Shown here piece by piece: positions 11,160-21,006 of a stretch of 64,000 bases of DNA (positions are counted from its first letter, which is position 1; each line of letters opens with the position of its first letter). The DNA lies in assembly GCF_014207935.1 (NCBI RefSeq), contig NZ_JACHLL010000002.1, positions 615,865 through 679,864 on the forward strand. The letters run 5' to 3'. Both the position numbers and the translations under genes were made by a program. Below the pieces are notes generated by a model. The model did no database searches, had not been told where the DNA came from, and was given only the letters and a program-made list of their open reading frames with translations. This stretch comes from Pseudomonas fluvialis (GTDB taxonomy: Bacteria; Pseudomonadota; Gammaproteobacteria; Pseudomonadales; Pseudomonadaceae).

Positions 11160-11173
11160 GTCTCAGAACGTAC

Positions 11174-11470
11174 TCAGGGCTGAACTTGCTTGAGCAGTTC
11201 AAACGCCTCGACGCACGATGGTAAATCGGTGAACAGACTGGGCTTGTTCCATCCATAGTGGCGCACTTGCCGGTCGCACCAACCGGGATCCTTCCCAGAG
11301 TCCTTACATTCCTGAGCCAGGCGGGCCTGGATCGGCAGGATCCGGGCCGTGCGCTCCTCAAGACATTGACGATCCAGCTCCTTCCGACGCTCCAGCTGAT
11401 CATCCCCAGCGTACAGCTGTTGGGCAAAAAGCCCTGCCAGCAGCACTGACAACAATCGAACTAGCCTCAT
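11174..11470 (-). CDS. Small secreted four-cysteine protein
   Basis: Predicted protein of 98 aa with a clear Sec signal peptide (MRLVRLLSVLLAGLFA, cleavage after YA near residue 20). The mature part is charged and has four cysteines (in RQCLE, QECKD, GWCDR, PSCVE), which suggests two disulfides and a periplasmic or secreted location. The start at 11470 has an almost perfect AAGGAGGT at 6 nt. It follows mexK on the same strand with a 29-bp gap. I do not recognise the family, though the look is of a conserved Pseudomonas hypothetical. Confidence 0.75.
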   Translation of the reverse strand: MRLVRLLSVLLAGLFAQQLYAGDDQLERRKELDRQCLEERTARILPIQARLAQECKDSGKDPGWCDRQVRHYGWNKPSLFTDLPSCVEAFELLKQVQP

Positions 11471-11499
11471 AACACCTCCTTGTACATAACGATAATGAC

Positions 11500-14400
11500 T
11501 TAGCTCTCTACTTCCTTGACCCGGAACCACGCCGCATAGAGCGCCGGCAGGAACAGCAGGGTCAGCGCCGTGGCGACGATCAGGCCGCCCATGATGGCCA
11601 CGGCCATCGGCCCGAAGAACACGCTGCGCGACAGCGGGATCATCGCCAGCACCGCGGCCAGAGCGGTCAGCACGATCGGCCGGAAACGCCGCACGGTGGC
11701 CTCGATGATGGCGTGCCAGCGGTCCAGGCCGCTGGCGATATCCTGCTCGATCTGGTCAACCAGAATCACCGAGTTACGCATGATCATCCCCGCCAGGGCG
11801 ATGGTGCCGAGCATGGCCACAAAGCCGAACGGCTGCTGGAACACCAGGAGGAACAGGGTCACGCCGATCAGGCCCAGCGGCGCGGTGACGAACACCATGG
11901 CCGTGCGCGAGAAGCTCTTGAGCTGCAGCATCAGCAGCGTCAGCACCACCACAATGAACAGCGGCACACCGGCATTGACGGATTTCTGCCCGCGCGCCGA
12001 GTCCTCCACGGTGCCGCCCACGTCCAGCAGGTAGCCATCCGGCAGCTTGGCGCGGATCGGGTCCAGGGTCGGCATGATCTGCTGGACCACGCTGGCCGGC
12101 AGCGCCTTGTCGTAGATATCGGCGCGCACAGTCACGTTGGGCAGGCGGTTGCGATGCCAGATGATGCCCTCCTCGAAGCCGTATTCGAGCGTGGCCACCT
12201 GCGACAGCGCCACACTCTTGCCGTTGTCGGTAGGCACCGCCAGGCTCGGCAGCAGGCCCAGCTCCTGACGCTCGCGCACGGTGCCGCGCAGCTGGATGTC
12301 GATCAGCTCGTTGCCTTCGCGGAACTGGCTGACCACCTGGCCGGACAGCGCGCTCTGCAGGAACTGCGACAGGTTGGCGGTGCTCACGCCCAGGGCGCGG
12401 GCACGGTCCTGGTCGATGATCAGGCGTACCACCTTGCTCGGCTCTTCCCAGTCCAGGTGCACGTTGACCACATGGGGGTTGTCACGCACCTTGTCGGCCA
12501 CCTGACGAGCCAGCGCGCGGACTTCGTCGATGTGCTCACCCGACACGCGGAACTGCACCGGATAGCCCACGGGCGGTCCGTTCTCCAGACGCGACACACG
12601 CGAACGCAGGGTCGGGAACTGCTCACCCATCACGCCAATCAGCCACTCACGCACTGCTTCGCGGTCCTTGATGCTCTTGGTCAGCACCACGAACTGGGCA
12701 AAGCTGGCGGCCGGCAACTGCTGGTCCAGCGGCAGGTAGAAGCGCGGCGAACCGGTACCGACATAGGCCACATAGTTGTCGATGCCCTCATGCTCCTGGA
12801 GCATTTTCTCCAGACGCGCCACCTGGGCCTCGGTGGCCTTGAGCGAGGCGCCCTCGTTGAGTTTGAGGTCGACCATGATTTCCAGACGCCCGGAGGCCGG
12901 GAAGAACTGCTGCGGGACGAAGCGGAACAGCAGCACCGAGGCGACGAACGCCCCCACGGTGAGCATGATCACCAGCCGGCGACGACGCACGCACCACTCC
13001 ACCAGCGTACGCACGCGGCGATAGAACGGCGTGCCGTAGGGGTCCTGGCCATGACCGTGCTTGGCCGCATGCAGCTTGGCCAGGTCCGGCAGCAGGCGAT
13101 CGCCCAGGTAAGGTACGAAGACCACGGCGGCGATCCACGACACTATCAGGGCGATGGTCACCACCTGGAAGATCGAACGGGTGTACTCGCCGGTACCGGA
13201 CTGCGCGGTGGCAATCGGCAGGAAGCCGGCGGCGGTAATCAGCGTGCCGGTGAGCATGGGGAAGGCCGTACTGGTCCAGGCATAACTGGCCGCCTTGAGT
13301 CGGTCGTAGCCCTGCTCCATCTTGATCGCCATCATCTCCACGGCAATGATCGCGTCGTCCACCAGGAGGCCCAGCGCCAGCACCAGCGCGCCGAGGGAAA
13401 TCTTGTGCAGGCCGATGCCGAAGTAATGCATGGCGGCGAAGGTCATCGCCAGCACCAGCGGGATCGAAAGTGCTACCACCAGGCCGGTGCGCATGCCGAG
13501 GGAGAAGAAGCTCACCAGCAGCACGATGATCAGCGCCTCGGTGAGCACGCGGACGAACTCGCCAACACCGGTTTTCACCGCCGCCGGCTGGTCGGACACC
13601 TTGCGCAGCTGCAGGCCGGCCGGCAGGTTTTCCTGCAGGCGGGCGAACTCGGCCTCCAGGGCTTCACCCAGCACCAGAATGTCACCACCGGTCTTCATCG
13701 ACACGGCAATGCCGATGGCATCCTCGCCCATGAAGCGCATGCGCGGCGCGGGCGGGTCGTTGAAGCTGCGGCTGACCTCGGCCACGTCACCCAGGCGGAA
13801 GGTACGGTCGCCGACGCGAATGGGGAACTCACGAATTTCCTCGACGGTCTTGAAGTTACCGCTGACGCGCAGCTGCACCCGGTCCGAGGGGGTTTCGAAG
13901 AAGCCGGCGGCCGCCACCGCATTCTGCTCCTCCAGCGCCTTCTGCACGGCCGCCATGGGCAGGCCGAGGGTGGCAGCCTTGACGTTGGACAGCTCGATCC
14001 ACACCTTCTCGTCCTGCAGGCCAACCAGCTCGACCTTGCCGACGTCCTTGACCCGCTGCAGCTGCAGCTGCACACGGTCGGCGTAGTCTTTCATCACCGC
14101 GTAGTCGAAACCTTCACCGGTCAGCGCGTAGATATTGCCGAAGGTGGTACCGAATTCGTCGTTGAAGAACGGGCCCTGGATGCCCTGGGGCAAGGTGTAA
14201 CGAATGTCGCTGACCTTCTTGCGCACCTGGTACCACAGCTCGGGAATATCCCGCGAATGCATGGAGTCGCGGGCGAGAAAGGTCACCTGGGACTCACCCG
14301 GGCGGGAGAAGGAGACGATCCGATCGAAGTCGCCAGTCTCCATCAGCTTCTTCTCGATGCGCTCGGTGATCTGCCGCGAGACTTCCTCGGCACTGGCGCC

Positions 14401-14562
14401 CGGCCAGTTGGTCTTGATCACCATGGCCTTGAAGGTAAAGGGCGGGTCCTCGCTCTGGCCCAGCTTGGTGTAGGAGATGGCCCCGACTATGCCCAGCAGG
14501 ATCATGACGTAGAGAACTATCTGGCGGTTTTTCAGCGCCCAGGCGGAAAGGTTGAAGCCCAC
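11500..14562 (-). CDS. mexK: RND multidrug efflux transporter MexK
   Basis: Inner-membrane proton-driven efflux pump of 1020 aa, the HAE-type RND family with 12 helices and two large periplasmic loops. The proton-relay aspartates lie in GLLVDDAIIAVEMM of TM4, and the N-terminus ALKNRQIVLYVMILLGI begins TM1. The gene starts 5 bp after the adaptor gene mexJ, and a TetR gene is divergent; this arrangement, beside plsB, is the mexL-mexJK locus as I recall it from P. aeruginosa, where MexJK exports triclosan and, with OprM, erythromycin. No outer-membrane channel gene is present, also as in that system. Confidence 0.88.
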   Translation of the reverse strand: MGFNLSAWALKNRQIVLYVMILLGIVGAISYTKLGQSEDPPFTFKAMVIKTNWPGASAEEVSRQITERIEKKLMETGDFDRIVSFSRPGESQVTFLARDSMHSRDIPELWYQVRKKVSDIRYTLPQGIQGPFFNDEFGTTFGNIYALTGEGFDYAVMKDYADRVQLQLQRVKDVGKVELVGLQDEKVWIELSNVKAATLGLPMAAVQKALEEQNAVAAAGFFETPSDRVQLRVSGNFKTVEEIREFPIRVGDRTFRLGDVAEVSRSFNDPPAPRMRFMGEDAIGIAVSMKTGGDILVLGEALEAEFARLQENLPAGLQLRKVSDQPAAVKTGVGEFVRVLTEALIIVLLVSFFSLGMRTGLVVALSIPLVLAMTFAAMHYFGIGLHKISLGALVLALGLLVDDAIIAVEMMAIKMEQGYDRLKAASYAWTSTAFPMLTGTLITAAGFLPIATAQSGTGEYTRSIFQVVTIALIVSWIAAVVFVPYLGDRLLPDLAKLHAAKHGHGQDPYGTPFYRRVRTLVEWCVRRRRLVIMLTVGAFVASVLLFRFVPQQFFPASGRLEIMVDLKLNEGASLKATEAQVARLEKMLQEHEGIDNYVAYVGTGSPRFYLPLDQQLPAASFAQFVVLTKSIKDREAVREWLIGVMGEQFPTLRSRVSRLENGPPVGYPVQFRVSGEHIDEVRALARQVADKVRDNPHVVNVHLDWEEPSKVVRLIIDQDRARALGVSTANLSQFLQSALSGQVVSQFREGNELIDIQLRGTVRERQELGLLPSLAVPTDNGKSVALSQVATLEYGFEEGIIWHRNRLPNVTVRADIYDKALPASVVQQIMPTLDPIRAKLPDGYLLDVGGTVEDSARGQKSVNAGVPLFIVVVLTLLMLQLKSFSRTAMVFVTAPLGLIGVTLFLLVFQQPFGFVAMLGTIALAGMIMRNSVILVDQIEQDIASGLDRWHAIIEATVRRFRPIVLTALAAVLAMIPLSRSVFFGPMAVAIMGGLIVATALTLLFLPALYAAWFRVKEVES

Positions 14563-14567
14563 GAGCC

Positions 14568-15671
14568 TTACTCCCCGGCAACCAGTTGGACGTTGCGGTT
14601 GTCGCGATCGACCGGACGCACCTTCTGCCCTTCACGGAGCACCTGGACACCGGCGGCCACCACCCAGTCGCCTGGGCTCAGGCCGTCGAGTACCGGCACG
14701 CGCTCTTCGCCATAGGCGCCGACCTTGACAGCCACGCGTTTGAGGCTGGAGGTTTTCGGATCGACCACCCAGACATAGGGCTGGCCCTTTTCGGCGGTCA
14801 GCGCTGCCAGCGGAACGGACAGCGGCACATGCTCGCCGGAGCGGATGAACACCCGCGCGCTCTGGCCCAGCTCGGCCGGCACCTTGGCTTCGCTGAAGGC
14901 CACGCGGGCGGCGAAGGTGCGCGACAGCGGATCGGCAGCCGGTGACAGCTCGCGGACCAGGCCGGCATAACGCTTGCCCGGCTGCGACCAGAGTTCGACG
15001 GCCACCACCTGGCCGATCTTGAAGCGTTCGATGGCATGCTCCGGCAGGCTGATCACCACCTCGCGATCGCCATCGGCTGCCAGGGTGAACACCTGCTGAC
15101 CGGCAGCCACCACCTGGCCGACCTCGGCCTTGCGAGTGGCAATCACCCCATTCTGCGAGGCACGCAACACGGCATAGCCGGCCTGGTTGCTGGCCACGTT
15201 GTACTCGGCCTTGACCTGCTTGAGGCGCGCCTCACCGGCGCGATAGAGGTTCTCGGCATTGTCGTACTGCGAGCGACTGACCATCTGCCGTGCCATCAGG
15301 GTCTTGTAGCGGTCGCGCTCGGTGCGCACCAGCTGCAGATTGGCCTCGGCGGCGGCGACCTGGGCGCGAATGGCCTCCAGCTGCAGACGGACGTCCTCGG
15401 GGTCCAGCTCGGCAAGCGGCTGGTCCTTCTTCACCCGCTCACCCACCTCGACCAGGCGCCTGCTGATCTTGCCGGCAATGCGGAAGGCCAGCTCCGGTTC
15501 CAGGCGCGCACGCACCTCGCCCGGATAGGTATCCACCGCATCCCCCGCCGGAATCGGCTGCACCACCAGCGCCGGGCGCGCCGGCGGCTCGACTTTATCG
15601 CCGCCACCACAGGCGGTCAGGCTGGCAATCAGGACAAACGGCAGGGCAACAGGCAAGGCTCGACGCAACAT
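14568..15671 (-). CDS. mexJ: RND periplasmic adaptor lipoprotein MexJ
   Basis: Membrane-fusion protein of 367 aa linking MexK to an outer-membrane channel. The signal peptide ends in a lipobox LTAC with Cys21, so it is inner-membrane lipid-anchored. Then come a beta-barrel and lipoyl half-motif (ELAFRIAGKISRRLVEVGERVKKDQPLAELD), a helical hairpin (about 95-165), the second lipoyl half (SQNGVIATRKAEVGQVVAAGQ) and C-terminal barrel parts. The start at 15671 matches the signal peptide; upstream frame is non-coding and would run through the mexL operator. Likely repressed by MexL. Confidence 0.88.
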   Translation of the reverse strand: MLRRALPVALPFVLIASLTACGGGDKVEPPARPALVVQPIPAGDAVDTYPGEVRARLEPELAFRIAGKISRRLVEVGERVKKDQPLAELDPEDVRLQLEAIRAQVAAAEANLQLVRTERDRYKTLMARQMVSRSQYDNAENLYRAGEARLKQVKAEYNVASNQAGYAVLRASQNGVIATRKAEVGQVVAAGQQVFTLAADGDREVVISLPEHAIERFKIGQVVAVELWSQPGKRYAGLVRELSPAADPLSRTFAARVAFSEAKVPAELGQSARVFIRSGEHVPLSVPLAALTAEKGQPYVWVVDPKTSSLKRVAVKVGAYGEERVPVLDGLSPGDWVVAAGVQVLREGQKVRPVDRDNRNVQLVAGE

Positions 15672-15707
15672 GATGGTGACCTTTTCACAAACAAGGTTTT
15701 GAATATT

Positions 15708-15723
15708 TATACTGCCGGGTATA
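15708..15723. promoter_or_regulatory. Candidate MexL operator between mexJ and mexL
   Basis: The 92-bp divergent spacer is AT-rich and holds an inverted repeat TATAC-N6-GTATA, placed between the two starts. TetR repressors such as MexL bind this kind of site over both promoters. The assignment rests on position and symmetry only. Confidence 0.5.
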
Positions 15724-15763
15724 GTAAAAATAGCAAACTCACCAGTCCAGTATTTCCTAGAAA

Positions 15764-16405
15764 ATGTCTGACAAAAGATTGCCGAGTACCGGCCCCGGTC
15801 GCCCGAAGGATCAAGCCAAGCGTCTGGCCATCCTCGAAGCGGCAAAAACCCTGTTCATGCGCAACGGCTACGAAGGCAGCAGTATGGACGCCATCGCCGC
15901 CGAAGCCGGGGTTTCCAAGCTCACGGTGTACAACCACTTCACCGACAAGGAGACACTGTTCTCGGCCGCGGTAAAGTCCAAGTGCGAGGAGCAGCTGCCC
16001 GAGCTGTTCTTCGACCTGCCCGACGGTGCGTCACTGGAAAAGGTGCTGCTGAATATCGGTCGTGGCTTCGTGCAGTTGATCAACAGCCGCGAATCCGTCG
16101 AGCTGCTGCGGGTCATGGTGACCCTGGCCACCACCGACCCGACCCTGGGCCAGCTGTTCTTCAATGCCGGCCCGCAGCGCGTGCTGAATGAGCTCGAAGG
16201 GTTGCTGCGCAAGGCCGCCAGCCAGGGCAAGCTGCAGATCGACAATCCGCACAACGCCGCCGAACACTTCCTCAGCCTGCTCAAGGGCGGCTGCAACTTC
16301 CGCCTACTGGTCGGCTGCTGCAGCGCACCGACGGTCGAGGAAGAGGCCAGCCATGTGGCCGAGGTGGTGCAGCTGTTCCTGCGCGCCTATCGCACCGGGC
16401 CTTGA
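15764..16405 (+). CDS. mexL: TetR-family repressor MexL
   Basis: Transcriptional regulator of 213 aa. The N-terminal helix-turn-helix is clear (AKTLFMRNGYEGSSMDAIAAEAGVS at about 27-52, then KLTVYNHFTDKETLF), and the rest is a helical ligand-binding domain. It is divergent from mexJK with a 92-bp spacer. MexL of P. aeruginosa represses both itself and mexJK; the same role is inferred here. It is convergent with rsmJ, which ends directly after its stop. Confidence 0.88.
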   Translation: MSDKRLPSTGPGRPKDQAKRLAILEAAKTLFMRNGYEGSSMDAIAAEAGVSKLTVYNHFTDKETLFSAAVKSKCEEQLPELFFDLPDGASLEKVLLNIGRGFVQLINSRESVELLRVMVTLATTDPTLGQLFFNAGPQRVLNELEGLLRKAASQGKLQIDNPHNAAEHFLSLLKGGCNFRLLVGCCSAPTVEEEASHVAEVVQLFLRAYRTGP

Positions 16406-17185
16406 TCAGGCCTTGAGGGCCTTCTTCGGGTAGATGTCGTAACGACTGGATTTGCCTTCCAGCACATAGCCCGGCTTGATTCCCTCGATGGCTGGCGCCT
16501 TGCGCGGGCGCTTGACCACCACTCGGTGGCTGGCCAGCTGCAGGGCTGTCGCCAGCAGCTCCGGAGCATCCAGATCGTCGCCGACGAAGGGCCGGAACAG
16601 GCGCATTTCCTTCTTCACCAGCGCGCTCTTGTCGCGATGGGGAAACATGGGGTCAAGGTAGATCACCTGCGGCGCCTCGTCCTGCCACTGCTGCATCAGT
16701 TCGATGGCATTGCCACACAACAGGCGCATGCGCGCGGCAATCAGCGCCACCTCGGCATCACGCTGGGCGCGGGCCAGGCCGTCTTCCAGCAGAGCGGCGA
16801 TCAGCGGCTGGCGCTCGATCAGGGTCATGGCGCAGCCCAGCGCCGCCAGCACGAAGGCATCGCGACCGAGACCGGCCGTGGCATCCAGAACCGTCGGCCG
16901 CACACCGGGCTGCACCCCAACAGCCTTGGCGATCATCTGCCCACTGCCACCGCCAAACTGGCGCCGGTGCGCCACCGCGCCCTCGACAAAGTCCACCCGC
17001 ACCGGACCCGGCGCCCCAGGGCCGAGCTCCAGCAGCTGCAGGCCGGCATCGCCCAGCTGCAGGGCGAAATCGGCCTCGCCCTCCAGTCTCAGACCCAGGC
17101 GCTGTGCCCACTGCCGAGCGGCCTGATCATGCTGGGGCGCCAGGGAATCCATACGCAGTGAAGCCGCCTGCCGTTCGTCGCTCAT
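16406..17185 (-). CDS. rsmJ: 16S rRNA (guanine-N2)-methyltransferase RsmJ
   Basis: SAM-dependent enzyme of 259 aa expected to methylate G1516 of 16S rRNA. Diagnostic segments are [21 protein letters not shown], the SAM loop [19 protein letters not shown] and the catalytic-type [11 protein letters not shown]. The start at 17185 (MSDERQ) was chosen to resemble the N-terminus of Pseudomonas homologues; an ATG three codons and a GTG eight codons upstream are also possible. The stop is immediately next to the mexL stop, so the two genes are convergent without a terminator I can see. Confidence 0.9.
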   Translation of the reverse strand: MSDERQAASLRMDSLAPQHDQAARQWAQRLGLRLEGEADFALQLGDAGLQLLELGPGAPGPVRVDFVEGAVAHRRQFGGGSGQMIAKAVGVQPGVRPTVLDATAGLGRDAFVLAALGCAMTLIERQPLIAALLEDGLARAQRDAEVALIAARMRLLCGNAIELMQQWQDEAPQVIYLDPMFPHRDKSALVKKEMRLFRPFVGDDLDAPELLATALQLASHRVVVKRPRKAPAIEGIKPGYVLEGKSSRYDIYPKKALKA

Positions 17186-17284
17186 CTCTGCCATCTGCTC
17201 AAAAAACACTCAAAAAAAGCCATGCCCGGCCGATGACCAGGCGAATGCGGCGCAATTGTGCCAGAGCCACCAGCAGGACACGCC

Positions 17285-18061
17285 ATGTTTGATGTCATCC
17301 ACGCCCCGCGCAGCGCCCAGGCAAGTCCGGCGCGCGACCTGCAGAGCAGCCTGGAACAGGCGGTTGCCGAGTCGATCGACTACCAGATTCTGCGCCGCAC
17401 CCTGATGCCGGATGCCGAGCCGGAGAAGCCCGTCGCCGTCGAAAGCGCCGAGGCGACCAGCGTCAGTCTGGACGGCGAGCTACCGGCCGCCGCCACCGAA
17501 GCGGTAGTGCGCGCAGAGCAAACTCTGGAGCAACGCTCCCTGGAGCTGAATGTCAGCAGCCAGCCGCCCAAGCAGAGCGACCCGCTGGTGCTCGACCTGG
17601 CCAGCAACGGCCTGCGTACCCGAGGCCTCCTGGATACAGTGAGCTTCGACCTGGATGCCGATGGACGCCGCGACCGGATCAGCGCGCCAGCCGGCGACGA
17701 TGCCCTGCTCGCCCTCGACCGCAATGGCAACGGCCGCATCGACGACGGCCGCGAGCTGTTCGGTGACCAGAACGGCGCCACCAACGGCTTTGCCGAACTG
17801 GCCCGCTACGATGACAACCGCGATGGACAGATCGACCAACTGGATGCGGTGTTCAGCCGCCTCAGCCTGCTGCGTTTCAGCCAGGACGGCCAACAGCAGC
17901 AGATCAGCCTACAACAGGCGGGTGTCAGCAGCATCAGCCTGAACAGCCGCGACACCGACCTGGCGTTGGGCGCCTACGATCGCATCGCTCAGCTGGGCAG
18001 TTTCAATTTCAGCGACGGCCGTCATGGGCTGGCCGCCGACCTGTTGCTGGCCCAGCGCTAG
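17285..18061 (+). CDS. Stand-alone EF-hand-like calcium-binding protein
   Basis: Protein of 258 aa. After a low-complexity N-terminal third, a domain begins at SDPLVLDLASNGL and continues with FDLDADGRRDRI, LLALDRNGNGRIDDGRELFGD and YDDNRDGQIDQLD. Those DxDxDG and DxNxDG loops are EF-hand/dockerin-like and the whole block resembles the domain found at the end of large RTX-type adhesins and hemolysins. Here it stands alone, with no signal peptide and no RTX nonapeptides. The start at 17285 has AGGA upstream. Probably calcium-binding; the biological role is unknown. Confidence 0.75.
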   Translation: MFDVIHAPRSAQASPARDLQSSLEQAVAESIDYQILRRTLMPDAEPEKPVAVESAEATSVSLDGELPAAATEAVVRAEQTLEQRSLELNVSSQPPKQSDPLVLDLASNGLRTRGLLDTVSFDLDADGRRDRISAPAGDDALLALDRNGNGRIDDGRELFGDQNGATNGFAELARYDDNRDGQIDQLDAVFSRLSLLRFSQDGQQQQISLQQAGVSSISLNSRDTDLALGAYDRIAQLGSFNFSDGRHGLAADLLLAQR

Positions 18062-18079
18062 CAGGCACTCAGCAGCCTG

Positions 18080-18937
18080 TTAAAGCAGCGCCAGCTGATC
18101 CCGCCGCGCACCTGGCAGCTCGGGCAAATCCACCAGGCCCGGCAAGCGCTGCTGGAGTTGCCGATGAAACAGGCAGGCCAGTTCCGGCGCACGGTGATTA
18201 TCCGGCGTATGCAGGAATACGTGAGGCCATTTGCCCGCCTCTATCCACTGCGCGACCTTGTCCAGCCAGGGCTGCAGAAACGGCAGATTGGCCTCCAGCA
18301 GCGGATGGCCGATGAAGCGCAACTGGGGGAATTCGCTGAATGCCGCAGGGCGCAATGGCAGGCGCGGTTTCTTGCCCTGGGCATGGCGAATGGCCGGGCT
18401 GTCATCGGTGCAGCTGAACAATGCCCGAGAATCCAGACAGATACGCTCCACCCCGCGCTCCAGCAGCAGCCGGTTGAGCGCCCGCTCGGCCTCACCTCGA
18501 TCGAAGAACTGCGCATGGCGCACCTCGACCGCCACCGTTCGGTCAGCCAGCTGCTCCAGCAGCCACGCCAGCTCGGTCAAACGTGAAGGACCGAAGCTGG
18601 CCGGCAGTTGCAGCCACAGTGGCGCCACCCGCGAGCCCAGTGGCGCGAGCAGCTGCAGGAAGTCGGCAAGGGCTGCGCCCTGCTCAAACAGACTGGAACT
18701 GTGACTGATTTCGCGGGGCAGCTTGGCGCAGAAATGAAAGTGCGCAGGCATCTGCTCGGCCCAGCGTGCCAGAGTGGCCGGCGCTGGCCGAGCATAGAAG
18801 GTGGTGTTGCCCTCGACCGCATTGAAGACCTGAGAGTAGGTCGCCAGGCTCGCCGCTGCCGGCATGTCGGCGGGATACAGCGAGCCGCGCCAGGCGGCCT
18901 CGCTCCACGACGGGCAGCCAAGAAAATACGGCAGCAT
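18080..18937 (-). CDS. DUF72 family protein (YecE-like)
   Basis: Predicted TIM-barrel protein of 285 aa. Family marks are the N-terminal LGCPSWSEAAWRGSLYP, the NAVEGNTTFYARP block and FHFCAKLPREISH. The family is widespread and of unproven biochemical function. Its ATG overlaps the stop of the upstream small gene by one base (TGATG), so the two are translationally coupled. Confidence 0.9.
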   Translation of the reverse strand: MLPYFLGCPSWSEAAWRGSLYPADMPAAASLATYSQVFNAVEGNTTFYARPAPATLARWAEQMPAHFHFCAKLPREISHSSSLFEQGAALADFLQLLAPLGSRVAPLWLQLPASFGPSRLTELAWLLEQLADRTVAVEVRHAQFFDRGEAERALNRLLLERGVERICLDSRALFSCTDDSPAIRHAQGKKPRLPLRPAAFSEFPQLRFIGHPLLEANLPFLQPWLDKVAQWIEAGKWPHVFLHTPDNHRAPELACLFHRQLQQRLPGLVDLPELPGARRDQLALL

Positions 18938-19278
18938 CAGGCGTACAGATCGAGTCCGAGCACTTCCGGCGCATCGGTATCGCGTACCAGATTGGCGGTG
19001 CTGGTGTAGCTGGCCAGCGCCTGCCCTACCCGGCCGCCAACCGGCTGCTGGTAAGCATAAGCCTGGCTGCGCGCGGGCAGGTTCTCACTGCCGGCATTGC
19101 TGGCCTGCACCTTGCGCGGCTGCGGTTGCGCCTCGAAGCCCTGGCTTGCAGATGGACTGGCCGGTACCTCGCCGCGCTGCTCCAGCTCACGCTGGCTTTC
19201 GCGCAGGGCCGTGCTCGCCGCCCCGGGACGGGGACTGCGTTCGGCGCTGTAGCCTTGCAGTGGCGAGTCGATACGCAT
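18937..19278 (-). CDS. Small disordered hypothetical protein
   Basis: Protein of 113 aa, hydrophilic and rich in Ser, Gln, Arg and Pro, predicted to be mostly disordered; it begins MRIDSPLQGYSAERSP and has a more conserved-looking C-terminus (GGRVGQALASYTSTANLV). I do not recognise a family. A TTG five codons upstream, next to a GAGG, is an alternative start. The stop overlaps the start of the DUF72 gene, which supports it as a real, coupled gene. Confidence 0.6.
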   Translation of the reverse strand: MRIDSPLQGYSAERSPRPGAASTALRESQRELEQRGEVPASPSASQGFEAQPQPRKVQASNAGSENLPARSQAYAYQQPVGGRVGQALASYTSTANLVRDTDAPEVLGLDLYA

Positions 19279-19371
19279 GATGGAGAACAACAACCTCGGG
19301 CTGGTCAGGAAAATCTAGTCAAGGCACGCACGGCTGACAATCGGCAGATGACAGCCGGCCCCAAAAGGCTC

Positions 19372-20055
19372 TCAACGCGGCGCCTTGGGCGTGGCTACGT
19401 TATCACGCAGATAGATCGGCTGGGCCTGCTCAGCCGCCACCGCCTCACCACGCGACCAGGCCGGCAGGGCCAGGGTCAGCAAATCCTCGGCATGCGGCAG
19501 CAGGTCCGGCGCCTGCCCGGCCAGCCCCTGCGGCAGACGACTGGCAAAGGTGCCCCAGCCGGTGCCGGCGGCAAACCAGTCTGCCGGCAAGGCCTGAGGC
19601 GGCAGCTCGGCGCGCTCGGGAGACAGTACCGCCTCGCTGCCGCACAGGCGCATCTCTCCCTCGTCCAGGGAGTAGCAGCCCCAGTACACCTCATCCATCC
19701 GCGCGTCGATGGCCACCGCCACACGCTCGGCACCCTGCTCGCGTCGCGCCCGCTGGGCCAGCACGGCCAGGTCGGAAATCAGCAGCACCGGACGCTCCAG
19801 GGCAAAGGCCAGGCCCTGAACCACACCGATGGCAATGCGTACGCCGGTGAAGGCTCCCGGCCCACGGCCGAAGGCGATGCCATCCAGCGCGCTCAGGGCG
19901 ACGCCGGCCTCACCCAGCAATTGCTGGATCATCGGCAGCAGGCGCTGGGCATGCAGGCGTGGAATCACCTCGTAATGGCTGTACACGCGGCCGTCATGCA
20001 GCAGGGCAACGGAGCAGGCTTCGGTGGCGGTATCCAGGGCCAGCAGCGTGGTCAT
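19372..20055 (-). CDS. tsaB: tRNA threonylcarbamoyladenosine synthesis protein TsaB
   Basis: Protein of 227 aa in the TsaBCDE pathway that installs t6A37 on ANN-decoding tRNAs; TsaB is an ASKHA-fold partner and scaffold for TsaD. Family marks are the N-terminal LLALDTATEACSVAL, HAQRLLPMI, and GPGAFTGVRIAIGVVQGLA. Length is normal. It lies downstream of adk on the same strand, separated by 140 bp that contain a hairpin. Confidence 0.94.
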   Translation of the reverse strand: MTTLLALDTATEACSVALLHDGRVYSHYEVIPRLHAQRLLPMIQQLLGEAGVALSALDGIAFGRGPGAFTGVRIAIGVVQGLAFALERPVLLISDLAVLAQRARREQGAERVAVAIDARMDEVYWGCYSLDEGEMRLCGSEAVLSPERAELPPQALPADWFAAGTGWGTFASRLPQGLAGQAPDLLPHAEDLLTLALPAWSRGEAVAAEQAQPIYLRDNVATPKAPR

Positions 20056-20150
20056 GTCAGAGTGCTCATATCAGTGGGCTGGGCAGGCAAAGGCGGCGAT
20101 TTTAACCCGGCAAGCCGGCTGTTTGGCGGGATTATCCGCCACACGGAAAC

Positions 20151-20178
20151 GCCAACGGCCCGCAAGCGGGCCGTTGGC
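20151..20178. terminator. Hairpin between adk and tsaB
   Basis: A perfect 13-bp GC-rich stem (GCCAACGGCCCGC and its complement) with a 2-nt AA loop. It is 17 bp after the adk stop. The T-tract on the minus strand is weak (GTTTCC), so it may attenuate rather than fully stop transcription into tsaB. Confidence 0.55.
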
Positions 20179-20195
20179 TGAAGACACAGGCTAAC

Positions 20196-20846
<651 letters not shown>

Positions 20847-21006
20847 CTAACTCCTCAAGCTGGTGTAAATCGGGGTGAGATTCGCCGCGGCGGGCCAATC
20901 TGCGGAAATAGGTTCAGCCCTGCATGTCGCATTGCTGAAAAAAGGTGACCACCATACACAGCACCCGGTGGCCAGACAAGCAGCCGAAAGTCGCATCTGT
21001 GCCAGC

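Noticed and set aside
11480..11495. Fur-box-like AT-rich stretch (AACGATAATGAC)
   Set aside because: Only a partial match, and it lies between mexK and the next gene on the same strand rather than at a promoter with iron genes.
11713..14715. 1000-codon open frame opposite mexK
   Set aside because: Shadow frame of mexK; low-complexity His/Gln/Arg product and no ribosome site.
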